64,000 nt of DNA from ECT2AJA-110-A sp035399845 (GCA_035399845.1 DAOPJV010000002.1:124001-188000); one strand, 5' to 3'. Shown: positions 42,601-52,148, numbered from the stretch's first letter. Notes: a model not told the origin generated them from the sequence alone. Numbers and translations are program-made.

Positions 42601-45600
42601 TTGCCCTCATCCGGCAGACTGCGATAGCCGCGAGAGAGGAGCTCCATCGCATCCTCGGTTCGACCGAGGCGATCGAGGAGCTCGGCGTATTGGGAGATCT
42701 GGTTGATGTCGTCGGCGAAGAGCAGCGACAGTTCCATCAGTTCGAGCGCGCGCGGTCCGGCGTCCTGTCGCCACATCAGGCCCGCGAGCATTGGCAGCAT
42801 GGACTGCGGCGAACCGCCCTGCGACGAGATCAGATAGGCGCGTTCCGCCTTCTCGTAGTCGCCGAGCTTCACGTAAATCGATGCGAGGTGCCGCAGATCA
42901 TCGTCGGGGGCGCCCCAGTAGTATCCGCCGTAGCGACCGTAGCTGCTGGTGAACGCAGGGCTGATTCCCATCATGGCGGCGGACGCCGGGCCCTGCGGCG
43001 CCTGCGTGATGCCGGCCGCCGCGTTCCTGATCTGCTTACCCGCCAGAACGAGCTTCAGCTGGTCCATGCGATCCGGCAGACTGGTGCGCTTCAGCCGGCG
43101 GACATACTCCCACGCCTCGGCGGCGCGCGACCACTCGCCCTTGCGCTCCAGGAGTTTCGCCCAGAGCGTGTGAATCTGCGGGTCGTACGGCGACGCCTTG
43201 CGGCGCACGTCCAGATCCGATTCCAGCGCCTCCCAGTCTCCCACGAGCGCCGACACGGCCAGGCGCGCATCCTGATCGTCGTCGAGGGTCTTCTGAATCG
43301 CCTCCGCAGTCGTCGGATCGCTCGCCGCCACGGCCATCGCCGATCGCACATCAACTCCGTCACTGCGATTCATCTGACCGTAATAGCGCCGATAGGGATC
43401 GTTGTCGTCCTCGCCGACGGCCTCGCGCTCGAAGAGTTCGCGAACCTGGGCCAGGGCGCCCGGCGCGTCCTTCTCCGCAAATGCGAAGATGGTCAGGCGC
43501 TTCCGCGCGGGCGTATTCGTCGGATCCAGTCGAAGCGCTTCTTCGAATTCCGCCTTCGCCTTCGGATAGGCGCGGAGCTCGAGGAATCGGTTGCCGAGCG
43601 TGATATGACTGCCGGCTTCCTTGAGATTCATCCGCTCCTTCCAGACCTTCTCCGCCTCCTCGTGCTCGCCGCGCCGCCACAACAAGTGGCCGAGTCGATC
43701 TCGCAGATTCTGCGTCGGGACTTCCTCCGTCGATTGCCGCCGGCCGCTGAACAGGCCGCTGAAGATCGACGATCCTCCGCCTTCGACCTTACGTTCCAGC
43801 GCTTCAATCACTTCCCGATAGGCGGCGATGAGTTCCTCGTCCGAGGCGAATCCCTCCATCCACTGAACGCGCTCGGACATCACCTGGCGTCGCAGCGCCT
43901 TGACCTTCGCCGCCCTGTTCAGGACGGCCAGCGCGTCGTCATAACGACCGTGGCGCCGCAGCAGCGCCGCAAGCTCCTGATGGTTGCTCCAGTCATTCGG
44001 ATTCTTCTTGATCCGATCGCGCAGAAACTCGACGTATCGATCGAAGAGTCCCGTCGCCTCCGCCAGTGATCCGAGGATGGATGACGGATCGCCGCCACCA
44101 CCGCCGAAGGGCGTCATCATCGACTGATCGCCCTCGCCCAGTTTGGCCGCCTGTTCGAGCAGGTCGAACGCCATATTCGTGTCATCATCAAGGACGGCAA
44201 TCACGGCGCGGAACTGCAGCAGCAGCGGCGAGTCCACGTCCTGCGCCGCCAGCGTCTGATCCAGCAGTGTCTTCGCTTCCTCGACGCGGCCCCGAATCAC
44301 GCAGATGGCGGCGTAGGCGACGTTCGTCAGGTCCACTTTCTCGTCGCGAATCCTGTTGTATTCCTCGAACGCCTTGTCCGGCTGGTTCATCTTCCAGTAG
44401 ATGTCGCCGAGCCTGCACGTCATCATGTTTCGCGCCGACATCAGCTGGATCATGCCCGCGTACTGCGGCGGCATGCCCGGCGGAACCTGCGGCTTCGGCT
44501 GGTTGTCGATGAACTCCCGCGCCATCGACACGGCCTTCTCGTATTCGCGACGCTCGATCGCGCGATCGATCAGACGCATCGCCAGCGCCTGATCCGACAT
44601 TGACTTGTCAATCAGCTTTTCCAGCACCCTGTCGGCCAGGTCGGGTCGGCCCATCGTCTTGTGCAGCATGAGCAGTCGCTTGGCCGCCAGGGGATCGTCC
44701 GGGCTGGACGCGTATTCCGCCTCCAGCCGATCCCGGATTTCCTTCGCCAGCGCCGGCCGCATCACGAACAGCGCCGAGAAGGGCTGGAAGTGGTTTTGAT
44801 CATCGTCGTTGTACATGCCGTACATCGACATCATGCCGCCGTACTGCGTCGATTGACGCATCTGTTCGGAAACGGCGCTGACGATGCGATCCGCCGCCCC
44901 TTTGACGTCGCCCTTGATCAACAGGGATCGCGCAATCATCGCGTCACCCGTCTCGCCCGCGCCGCCCCAGCCGCCGCCGCCACTTTTGCTGCGCTTGGCG
45001 GCTTCGAACTTTTCGAGGGCCGCCTCATGTCGACCGTAGTAGTGCAGCAGAATGCCGACGCGCTCGTAGCTCGACGGATCCCGCGGGTTCGCCAGCTCGC
45101 CGAGCGCTTCGAGGGCTTCGTCCCGGCGACCTGCGGCGAGCAGCGCCTCGACGAGCCGATAGCGCGGCGTGCGCTTCGCGTCGTCGTCCTTCGCCCGATC
45201 GATCTGCTGCCGCAGGGCCTCGATCAGCTTCTCGGGCTCATTCCGAATCGTGTGGATCTCGACCAGGAGTTCATGAAGCCCCTCCATGTGCGGACTCTTC
45301 TCCGCGATCTCCTCCAGGAGCTTCAGCGCTTCGTCGATCTCCAGCGAGTAGTAGAGCGCCCTGGCGAGACGCATCTTGTTGCGGGCGTTGTCCGGGCTCG
45401 CCGCGAGCGTCGCTCGCAGCGATTCGATCGTGTCGGTCGACTCGGCGACGGCCGTCGGCGGCTGGAGCTGCTCCAGGCGACGTCGCACCTGCGCCAGCCT
45501 GCCGACATCGGCGAGACCGCGACGCAGGAGACGCTGGTAGACTTCGATCGCAACGGGCGCCCGATCATTCGCCTCCAGCGACTCGGCGAATGCAATCTGC

Positions 45601-48600
45601 ACGCTCTCGTTCGTCGGCATGCCGACGGCCAGCGATCGGAGCACGGGCAGAAGCTCCTTCACGAGCTTCCGCTGGCGAATCAGGGCGAGGACTTCGTCAC
45701 CCACGCGATCCTGGTTCACGCCGGCGACACCCACGGCGCGCTCGAGCGCATCACCCGCCGCGATCGTGTTATCGAGCGACAGATGGAGCCGCGCGATGCG
45801 GATCCACGAAGGCCAGAGTTCGAGCGGGTTCTGCATGCCGCCCCAGCCCCAGTAGACGTTCATCCTGCCCCAGCGCTGCTGCCAGGACCACGTGTCCTGG
45901 CCGGCCGACTCCAGGATGCGAGGAATGTCCGGCGTGATCGCGACGTTGCGAAGCGACCAGTTTCGGGCGTCCCGCGCCAGTCGTTCCTTTGAAGCGACGA
46001 CCTTCTGCTCCAGCGCCAGCGCGTCGGCGTATTCCTCCTGCGCCTCGGCGACTTCGCCGAGCGTCTGAAGCAGACCCAGCTCGCTGGGAAACTCATCGAG
46101 ATAGGCCGCGTAGATCTTTCGGGCCTCGGGCCAGTCGCCGTCGCGATCGTAGAGTTCCGCAAGCTTGCAGACTTCCGCGAAGTAGGGAACGCTGGCTGTC
46201 AGTCGATCGTCCGACGATCGCCGGTACGCTTCCCTTGCGCTCTCGACACGCTCGGCGTAAAGACCCTTCAGCGTATCGACCATCTTGTACTGTTCGGCGA
46301 TTCGCCGCGCACGAACGGTCTGATCCGTCTCCCGCAGGAAGTCATAGAGCTCGACCAGCTTGTCGCGCTCCGCAAACGCCTTGACGATGGCGTTGAAGGC
46401 GGAATCGATGCCTTCCTGCTCGCCGTACCAACTCGTCGTCAGCGTACCGCTGTAGATGCGCTGCAGCAGTTGATCGCCCGCCAACCGCCGAACGGCGATG
46501 AGCGATTTCTCATACCATTCGTACGCCAGGTCGTTCTGTTCGTGGAGCTGCGCGATCCCGGCAAGCATTGTCCAGCCGTCGGCGTCCGCGGGGTTCCCGG
46601 GCTCCAGCGACTTCCAGATCGTGCGCGCCTCCTCGATGCGATCCGTCTTCGCGAGAATCGTTGCGAGGTTCAGCTGCGCCCGCAGATGCCCCGCCGTCCG
46701 GATGGTTCCGGAATACCCGCTGACCAGCGCCTCGCCGAGCGCCCACTTGTGGGCGATGTCGGCGAGCAGTTCCTCCGTCAGGCGCAACTGGAATCGAATC
46801 GGCAGGGATCGCACGAAGTCGCGTCGCGCCCGTTCAACCATTTCCTTTTCAAGCGCTTCGCGGCGATCATTCAGCAACGTCGCCAGTCGCCGCGCATGCG
46901 GTTCGGCGTCCTTGTATCGTTCGGCGCCGAGCAGGATATCGACGAGACCGCTGAGGGCGACGAGATCCGTGTCATCCGCATTCACGGCGCGCCCGAGCAT
47001 TTCGGCCGCCTCATTGTTGGCGCCCTGGGCCTGCCGGATCACGGCGAGCTCGATGATCTCATCGCGATCCAGCGCCTCGACGCCTTTCGCCTCCAGTTCG
47101 GCGAGCCGGGCGTCGCGCAGCGCGGGCTTCTGCGCGATCAGCGAATAGGCCCGCACGCGGAAGTAGTCTCGCTGCGATGACTGCCCCAGCCATGTCTGAT
47201 GCTCAAGCGGGAATGTCGCCGTCTCCAGCGCCTGCAACAGCGCGAGCGCCTTCTCCGACTCGCTGAATGTCTCTTCGAAGACTTCGTACGCCTTGAGTTT
47301 CAATACGGCGTTGTCGGGCTGAGATTCAAGCTGCGCGTCGAGCGTCTCCTTCAGCTCGGTCAACAGTCCGTTCTCCGTGAAGAACGCCACGGCCCGATCG
47401 AGATTGCTGCGCGGCGCCTGTCCGCCGCCCCCCCAGCTCGCCTGCATGCTCGCCATCATGATCGAGCCGAAACCGCCGCCGCCGCCCGGCGACGACCCTG
47501 CGCCGGGATTCTGCTTGTTACCGACTCCCGCGCTGAACAGCCGACCCGCAATCTCGGCCGCCGCCCGGCGATCGCCCTTGTCGATGTACGCCTTCGCCAG
47601 CTGCTCGATGTTGCGTATGTTGTCAGGTTCCAGATCCAGCAGCCGACGCGCCGCCTCCAGCGCCTCGTCGGTCCGTCCCGATCGCTCCAGCGTCGCGACG
47701 AGCTGGCGATGCAGCTCAAAGGCGTCCGGCTTCATGCGGATGCCTTCCCGGAACACAGCGATCGCTTCGTCGAAGAGACCGTTGCCTTTCAGGAGTGTTC
47801 CCGCGTAGAGCTTGTTGGCGATCTGTCGCCAGGCGGACTTCGCCTCGTCGACGCTTCCCGCCTCGAAGAAGCACTTACCCAGTTCGCCCAGGACATAATC
47901 CCGATCGACGCCCGGGAAGCGCATGACGCGCCGATAGGTCTCCGCCGCCTCATCGAAGCGCGCCAGGCGGCGAAGAATCTCCGCACGCGCCATCTGGAGA
48001 TCGACATCGCGCGGGTTGTAGCGAATCACGACGGCGAGCCAGTCGATCGCCCGGTTGTATTCGTATTCCTGGATCAACAGCTGCGCCAGCGTTCGGGCGA
48101 CAAGCGTGTCCTCGGGGTCCGCCTCGGCACGCGCCTGCAGATCGACGATCAGGTCATCCACCTCGCCGAGCCGCCGCGCAACGTCGTGGAGCTTGCCGAT
48201 GGCGGTGGCCGCCGTGTCGCGATCGGATCGCTGGATCGACGCCACGCGATAGGTCTTCATCGCGTCTTCCAGGCGACCCGCCTCGGCCAGGGCGTCGGCG
48301 TAGGCCAGGTGCAGTTCGTATCGATCGGGTTGCAGCCGAGTCGCCGTTTCGAAATAGGTCAGCGCCCGCTCGATCTCGCCGAGCCGCGCCATCTGTTCGG
48401 CGACGCTCTTGAGGACGGTCGCATTGTTCGGCGACGCCTCGACCATCGCTTCAAACGTCCTGACGGCGCCGCCCTTGTCGTCGTATCGCAGTCGAAGATC
48501 GGCGATCGACTGGTAGTAGTCCCGACCTCGCTCCGGATGCCCCTCGATCAGCCGCGTGTACTGCGCCACGGCGGCGTCCACGTCACCGATCGCCTCAAAG

Positions 48601-50519
48601 AGCCTCGCCAGTTGCCGGCGCGCCTCTTCGTGGGCCGGATTCAGGGCCAGGAGCTGTTCGAGCCGCTCCCGTGCGGTCCTGAAGTCGCGACGATAGTCGG
48701 CGGCCCGCGCCAGAATCAGCAGGCTCGTCTCGTCGTCCGGCGAATCCCTGAGTCGCGCCGACTCATCCTCGATCAGGGCGTCGATCCTGTTCGCCGTGGC
48801 GTGCATGCTGACGAGGATGTCAACCCCCGCCGCCCGCTGCCGATCACTCGGCATGAGTGACAGCGCGTCACGCCGCGCCTTCAGCGCGTCCTCGACGCGT
48901 CCCAGTCGCACGAGCAGATCGGCGCGCTCGAGCTGGTACCGAACTTCCTGCGGCTTCAGCGCGCAGGCCTTCTCCATCGCCACCAGCGATTCATCCATCG
49001 CGCCGGCGCTCGCAAGCGTCCGGCTCATGACCGCCTGAACGTAGGGATCCTCCGGCGCCGCGTCGCCCATGCGCTTCGCCGCCGCCACGGATTTCTCCAG
49101 CTCGCCCTGGAGGCGATAGAGGCGGCTCAGGGCCTCATACCCTTCGGCCGTTTTCGGCGCGAGCTCGATCGCCCGCTCGTAGCACTCGGCGGCGTCGTCG
49201 AACATCTCGTACGGCTCGAAATAGGAGCCCAGGCGTCGCGCGAGCGTCGCATCCGTCATCCCGCTTTTCAGCACGCGTTTCCACTGGCCGCGGGCCGCAT
49301 CCAGGTCCCGATGCGCCGCGAGAAACTGGCCGTACGCGACGTAGAGTTCGACGTCGTCCGGATGCTGAGAGATGATCCGCTCGTACTCCGCGACGACGCC
49401 ATCCTTCTCATCGAAGCGCTCCAGCATCGAGATCCGTCGTTCGCTGAGCGTGATGTCCTTCGGAAAGAGCGTCGTCGCCTCTTCGAGGGTCGTCTTCGCG
49501 CCGTCCTTGTCGTCCATCGCCGCCTGCACATCGGCCAGGAGCATCCGCATCTGCGATTGCTCCGGCGACTTCTCGATCCGCTCGCGACAATAGGCGATGA
49601 GATCGTCGAGCCGACCGGACTGACGATAGAGTGTCACGATCCGCTGATGCAGTTCCTCCTGCAGCCAGTGGTCTCCCGTCAGCAGCGCAATGGCGTCGCT
49701 GTAGGCGTGAATCGCATCCTGTGTCCTGTCGAGTTTCTCAAGGGATCGTCCGAGCTGCCGCAGCACTTCGCATTTGCGATCGGCGTCCGCGGACGTGGCC
49801 TCAACCAGCGCCTCGTACTGAGCGACGGCCGCCTCGTGCAGATCACGCTGCGCCAACGCGTCGGCGATTCGCCTGCGATGCAGGTAACTGTCGGCGTACT
49901 GTTCCGCGAGTCCCGTCAGGACGGCGGCGGCCTTCTCCCTGTCGCCGGCGCGCAGGTGCAGATCCGCAAGCGACTCACTCAGCGTCATCCGTTCCGACGC
50001 GCTGCGCGCCCGCTCGAGCGCCAACTGCAGTTGTTCCTCGGCTTCCTCAAGCCGATTGACCTTCTGAAAGACCTCCGACCTGAACACCAGCAGCTGCGAC
50101 TCGTCGCGCTCGCTGAGGGCGCCGGAGGCCGAGATCGCCCCCAGCAACTCGAGCGCCCGGTCCGTCTTTCCCGTCCGAAGGAAGAGTCGCGCCGCGACGA
50201 CTTTGGTCGGAACATCGTCCGGCAGCGCCGCCATCCGCGCCTCGTAGCGCGACACGAGTTCGTCCAGCCGGCCCTGGTTGAGGTAATGCCGGACCAGCCC
50301 CGTAAACGCCGATTTGTGGAACGGCCGTCGCTGCAGAATGCGATCGAATCTCGCCGCCTCCTCTTCGGCCGCCAGTTCGCTTTCCGGCGAAGTCGTTTCC
50401 GTCGGCGCGGACGTGACAACGGCGCCGTTCGATTCGCCATCCTCTTCGACCTGTGCGCGAACGCCGGACAGACACAGGAATCCGATCGAGACGATGAACA
50501 GAATCCGATCGTAGCGCAT
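39579..50519 (-). CDS. Giant secreted TPR-repeat protein (~3,646 aa)
   Basis: This is a single uninterrupted reading frame of 3,646 residues. The ATG at 50519 has GGAGAAG 5-6 bases upstream and opens a signal peptide (RILFIVSIGFLCLSGVRA-Q), so the protein should reach the periplasm or cell surface. Nearly all of it consists of TPR-like helix pairs (typical units: AVAQYEALVEATSADADRKCEVL, EKAVSMAREFIDNQP). No enzymatic domain or later TM was seen. At least eight Gly/Tyr/Trp/Met-rich loops interrupt the repeats, near residues 1015, 1555, 1850, 1900, 2137, 2534, 2647 and 3189 (for example MYGMYNDDD, YGGYYWGAPDDD). It heads the MoxR/Bat-like block and may be its periplasmic scaffold, by analogy with the small TPR proteins BatC and BatE. 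Confidence 0.88.
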   Translation of the reverse strand: MRYDRILFIVSIGFLCLSGVRAQVEEDGESNGAVVTSAPTETTSPESELAAEEEAARFDRILQRRPFHKSAFTGLVRHYLNQGRLDELVSRYEARMAALPDDVPTKVVAARLFLRTGKTDRALELLGAISASGALSERDESQLLVFRSEVFQKVNRLEEAEEQLQLALERARSASERMTLSESLADLHLRAGDREKAAAVLTGLAEQYADSYLHRRRIADALAQRDLHEAAVAQYEALVEATSADADRKCEVLRQLGRSLEKLDRTQDAIHAYSDAIALLTGDHWLQEELHQRIVTLYRQSGRLDDLIAYCRERIEKSPEQSQMRMLLADVQAAMDDKDGAKTTLEEATTLFPKDITLSERRISMLERFDEKDGVVAEYERIISQHPDDVELYVAYGQFLAAHRDLDAARGQWKRVLKSGMTDATLARRLGSYFEPYEMFDDAAECYERAIELAPKTAEGYEALSRLYRLQGELEKSVAAAKRMGDAAPEDPYVQAVMSRTLASAGAMDESLVAMEKACALKPQEVRYQLERADLLVRLGRVEDALKARRDALSLMPSDRQRAAGVDILVSMHATANRIDALIEDESARLRDSPDDETSLLILARAADYRRDFRTARERLEQLLALNPAHEEARRQLARLFEAIGDVDAAVAQYTRLIEGHPERGRDYYQSIADLRLRYDDKGGAVRTFEAMVEASPNNATVLKSVAEQMARLGEIERALTYFETATRLQPDRYELHLAYADALAEAGRLEDAMKTYRVASIQRSDRDTAATAIGKLHDVARRLGEVDDLIVDLQARAEADPEDTLVARTLAQLLIQEYEYNRAIDWLAVVIRYNPRDVDLQMARAEILRRLARFDEAAETYRRVMRFPGVDRDYVLGELGKCFFEAGSVDEAKSAWRQIANKLYAGTLLKGNGLFDEAIAVFREGIRMKPDAFELHRQLVATLERSGRTDEALEAARRLLDLEPDNIRNIEQLAKAYIDKGDRRAAAEIAGRLFSAGVGNKQNPGAGSSPGGGGGFGSIMMASMQASWGGGGQAPRSNLDRAVAFFTENGLLTELKETLDAQLESQPDNAVLKLKAYEVFEETFSESEKALALLQALETATFPLEHQTWLGQSSQRDYFRVRAYSLIAQKPALRDARLAELEAKGVEALDRDEIIELAVIRQAQGANNEAAEMLGRAVNADDTDLVALSGLVDILLGAERYKDAEPHARRLATLLNDRREALEKEMVERARRDFVRSLPIRFQLRLTEELLADIAHKWALGEALVSGYSGTIRTAGHLRAQLNLATILAKTDRIEEARTIWKSLEPGNPADADGWTMLAGIAQLHEQNDLAYEWYEKSLIAVRRLAGDQLLQRIYSGTLTTSWYGEQEGIDSAFNAIVKAFAERDKLVELYDFLRETDQTVRARRIAEQYKMVDTLKGLYAERVESAREAYRRSSDDRLTASVPYFAEVCKLAELYDRDGDWPEARKIYAAYLDEFPSELGLLQTLGEVAEAQEEYADALALEQKVVASKERLARDARNWSLRNVAITPDIPRILESAGQDTWSWQQRWGRMNVYWGWGGMQNPLELWPSWIRIARLHLSLDNTIAAGDALERAVGVAGVNQDRVGDEVLALIRQRKLVKELLPVLRSLAVGMPTNESVQIAFAESLEANDRAPVAIEVYQRLLRRGLADVGRLAQVRRRLEQLQPPTAVAESTDTIESLRATLAASPDNARNKMRLARALYYSLEIDEALKLLEEIAEKSPHMEGLHELLVEIHTIRNEPEKLIEALRQQIDRAKDDDAKRTPRYRLVEALLAAGRRDEALEALGELANPRDPSSYERVGILLHYYGRHEAALEKFEAAKRSKSGGGGWGGAGETGDAMIARSLLIKGDVKGAADRIVSAVSEQMRQSTQYGGMMSMYGMYNDDDQNHFQPFSALFVMRPALAKEIRDRLEAEYASSPDDPLAAKRLLMLHKTMGRPDLADRVLEKLIDKSMSDQALAMRLIDRAIERREYEKAVSMAREFIDNQPKPQVPPGMPPQYAGMIQLMSARNMMTCRLGDIYWKMNQPDKAFEEYNRIRDEKVDLTNVAYAAICVIRGRVEEAKTLLDQTLAAQDVDSPLLLQFRAVIAVLDDDTNMAFDLLEQAAKLGEGDQSMMTPFGGGGGDPSSILGSLAEATGLFDRYVEFLRDRIKKNPNDWSNHQELAALLRRHGRYDDALAVLNRAAKVKALRRQVMSERVQWMEGFASDEELIAAYREVIEALERKVEGGGSSIFSGLFSGRRQSTEEVPTQNLRDRLGHLLWRRGEHEEAEKVWKERMNLKEAGSHITLGNRFLELRAYPKAKAEFEEALRLDPTNTPARKRLTIFAFAEKDAPGALAQVRELFEREAVGEDDNDPYRRYYGQMNRSDGVDVRSAMAVAASDPTTAEAIQKTLDDDQDARLAVSALVGDWEALESDLDVRRKASPYDPQIHTLWAKLLERKGEWSRAAEAWEYVRRLKRTSLPDRMDQLKLVLAGKQIRNAAAGITQAPQGPASAAMMGISPAFTSSYGRYGGYYWGAPDDDLRHLASIYVKLGDYEKAERAYLISSQGGSPQSMLPMLAGLMWRQDAGPRALELMELSLLFADDINQISQYAELLDRLGRTEDAMELLSRGYRSLPDEGNDYYYYSMWGMYGGREEPEFESWQESQIAETLCDMAERTGKIDAILEANDAELKRDAGDARLAKLTLSLQIRDHRWKAARDTLIERRKSLPEDNALRSELMQAEMQLENWDGAMAMLAELKEALPEMAEQYRMKEAFVEFMRKNSDESKRLMAGIAEESPVSDEDDMLQWRLLGASALIDDVDGIITHLERARDRKPLDDTRASILYRAYLRVGRRADAARLAIDRLWASTEAITPESLWFERLYAVAEVGECGILKIDIPNERPEDAALVSLLHDSAQEGARRFLIFIEEDPENVKARRGLALAAQMGLADRSAVDVNAEFVEWLSARRRSLWRTTPSAPLQEKAKAYLENMRKGQVGAAGVLSMNSSMLSYLNEIVGNQNNGGIELYEPLWASHERLQADLLAKAGDVDGLVERLKTQAALVNPDQSDDGMFNDMSMFMSGANAARIRAYMNRRSSSSGEFASDWREAAQKKFVEIRAFDRLLDELADTQWRLPRETWPMFAEWCAAADRPEDAAGWKRRMIAAAWAALEANDLPSIDPDADDYSWYWGGFGGDRTVNEVRSALRSCQSRLPDELKDDPEEEASDVNELPDEIWEWALLDPEIESRLTAMADLVGPGWEKTKTVEALISLYRAKRRPADIVALIEKMGDADAIVKSARFRDYLNACFDLGDFDRIDRAVSAANAVSPELQNECDMVRLVVARKRGDTATADSLEASLIERCHSESSAIWRVDSWLMRTDESLAESNYVTYNYSNRYISARYYGGGVLQKVAAGRLDRSAVAQLFGAEIRDDNSDGDITLEWLQYAYQMHHCYDDAIRIMEMRIDRYGSAWDEEEFANLNWRKAQWLTLAGRQDEARKLLADVEEYWLSRAVGRPFDAGPMDSLAAIYASRAYGQDYKKAQIAIDEARLREPMSHRFDASEALYFFKLGDWERAWRDYRRALERGAGKLESVTDYYRAGLSACRAGATEAGESLLRQALWRDPLHGLAAQARELTNEKSIEVAGTR

Positions 50520-51071
50520 GTTGCTTCTCCGATTGATTGAGAATCCGTGCGTTCTCATGGCCCAGGTGGCGCTTACCGGCAGGACAAGTGGCGGATGGCG
50601 CTGTGTCGCTCGCGGGCGCCTGGGGCGCCAGGCGTTTGCGGGCGTGTTCTGGCGACTCGCCGACCCATGGGCGTCAGTATACCGATCCGCTCCAATCGAT
50701 TCGATCCAATCCGGAAAATCGGCCCTGGCCTCCGTTGACGGGACGAGCCCGACTCGGGCGCCGAAAAAACGCGGTCCGCAGGGTCTGAATCTGGCCGTCG
50801 AACAAAGTGTTGTACGTATCCAGGCGGCGGCGGGTTTCAGGAGAGTGTCGAATCACCCCCGCGGCGCAACGGCGTCATCGCCATTTCACAGAAAACGCGC
50901 CGTCGCAGCGCCTCCCGAGCCAGACGCTCCTTTATTATGATATGAGGTTTCAGTCGCACGCCCGTTGGGGCGATCCGTGGGAACCTGGCCGCATCCGCGG
51001 CGCCCGCTGCACACAGTATCCTGACCAAACCGCGGACAGAAGATCGATCCGCATAAGGGGAATGGCCGCCG
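50520..51071. other. 552-base divergent region with the giant gene's leader
   Basis: No gene is seen here; a 140-codon plus-strand frame has no SD or recognisable protein. On the minus strand TATACT (50676-50681) is a good -10 for the giant TPR gene and implies a leader of about 150 bases. That leader holds a perfect 7-bp hairpin with a GGCG loop (50617-50623 with 50628-50634). On the plus strand an AT-rich TTATTATGATATGA (50932-50945) may be the -10 region for the gene at 51072. No clear -35 was found for either. Confidence 0.45.
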
Positions 51072-52121
51072 ATGCGTCTTCGATCCACCCGCCTTACTCA
51101 CGTGATCCAGCTGTTGATGACGTCGTTTCCGATGGCGATCATCCCCGTCTCAGCGGCCTGCGGCGGTGACTGCCCGGTTTACACCCACACGGCGGGTGGC
51201 GCCGTCCAGACATCCGCCCTCGTCGAGGCCTCCGGCGTCGCCGCCAGCCGTCGAACGCCTGGCTATTTCTTCACACACAACGACAACACCAACGACCAGC
51301 GCGTGTTCGCCATCACCGCGGGCGGCGCGCTCCGCGCCACGTACACGATCCAGAATGCGACGAACGTCAGAGATCCGGAGGACATTGCCGTGGGGCCCGG
51401 CCCGACGCCCGGCGAAACTTACCTCTACCTTGCGGACACAGGTGACAACAACAACGTTCGTACCGATATCGCCGTCTATCGCGCCCTGGAACCCAGCGTT
51501 CCCGCATCCGGCGCCCCGATCAGCGAAACGCTGCCCGCCGACAAAATCCTTCTCGCCTTTCCGGATGGACCGCGTGACGCCGAAACGATGTTCGTGGACA
51601 CGAATGGCGATATCTATCTCGTCGTGAAACGTCTGACACCCGGCAAGGTCTACCGCGCCCCTTTCCCGCAGTCCACGACGCAGGTCAACATGCTCGAACA
51701 CGTCGGACAACTGCAATGGGGAAACACGCAGCCCACGGGCGGCGACATGGCCGCCGACGGTTCCGCCATCATCATTCGCGGGTACTTCCGGATGGATTAC
51801 TGGGAGCGCCCCGCGGGGGCGACAGTCGGCGATGTGCTCAGCGCAACGGGCTGCCCGGCCATCTGGGCCATTGAACCGCAGGGTGAAGCCGTCTGCTTCG
51901 TCAACGAGGTACGCGACTACGCGACGATCAGCGAAGGCGACAACCCGATCGTCCATCTGTTCTATCGACAGCCGCCGCCACCCACGATCGGCGCGTTCGT
52001 CACTGCGCTGCTCCACACACCGGACGATCCCGACGCCATTCTCGCCTTTGACTACAACGAAGACGACGATCTCAATGGCCGTGACATCCGCGGCTTCATC
52101 GACGCGCTGCTCGACAACTAG
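51072..52121 (+). CDS. Secreted propeller-like protein with a single EF-hand end
   Basis: This 349-residue protein has an N-terminal signal peptide (LLMTSFPMAIIPVSAACGG). The mature part, with SGVAASRRTPGYFFTHND, DPEDIAVGPGP, YLYLADTGDNNN and DAETMFVDTNGDIYLV, looks like a beta-propeller seen in planctomycete exported proteins. The C-terminus, AFDYNEDDDLNGRDIRGFIDALL, is one EF-hand-like Ca loop plus helix, a half dockerin similar to the ends of the neighbours. ATG 51072 follows AAGGGG by about 12 bases. It is the first of four such proteins in this part of the window. Ligand unknown. Confidence 0.78.
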   Translation: MRLRSTRLTHVIQLLMTSFPMAIIPVSAACGGDCPVYTHTAGGAVQTSALVEASGVAASRRTPGYFFTHNDNTNDQRVFAITAGGALRATYTIQNATNVRDPEDIAVGPGPTPGETYLYLADTGDNNNVRTDIAVYRALEPSVPASGAPISETLPADKILLAFPDGPRDAETMFVDTNGDIYLVVKRLTPGKVYRAPFPQSTTQVNMLEHVGQLQWGNTQPTGGDMAADGSAIIIRGYFRMDYWERPAGATVGDVLSATGCPAIWAIEPQGEAVCFVNEVRDYATISEGDNPIVHLFYRQPPPPTIGAFVTALLHTPDDPDAILAFDYNEDDDLNGRDIRGFIDALLDN

Positions 52122-52148
52122 GCCCGATTCAGCGCCAATTGCGAAGTG

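Noticed and set aside
42381..48860. Several long plus-strand frames (for example 42381-44069 and 47199-48860) inside the giant TPR gene
   Set aside because: They are complements of one continuous minus-strand TPR frame with a signal peptide and SD; their translations are Arg/Leu-rich noise.
50518..50940. 140-codon plus-strand frame in the divergent region before 51072
   Set aside because: It overlaps the giant gene's promoter and leader, and has no SD, export signal or family match.
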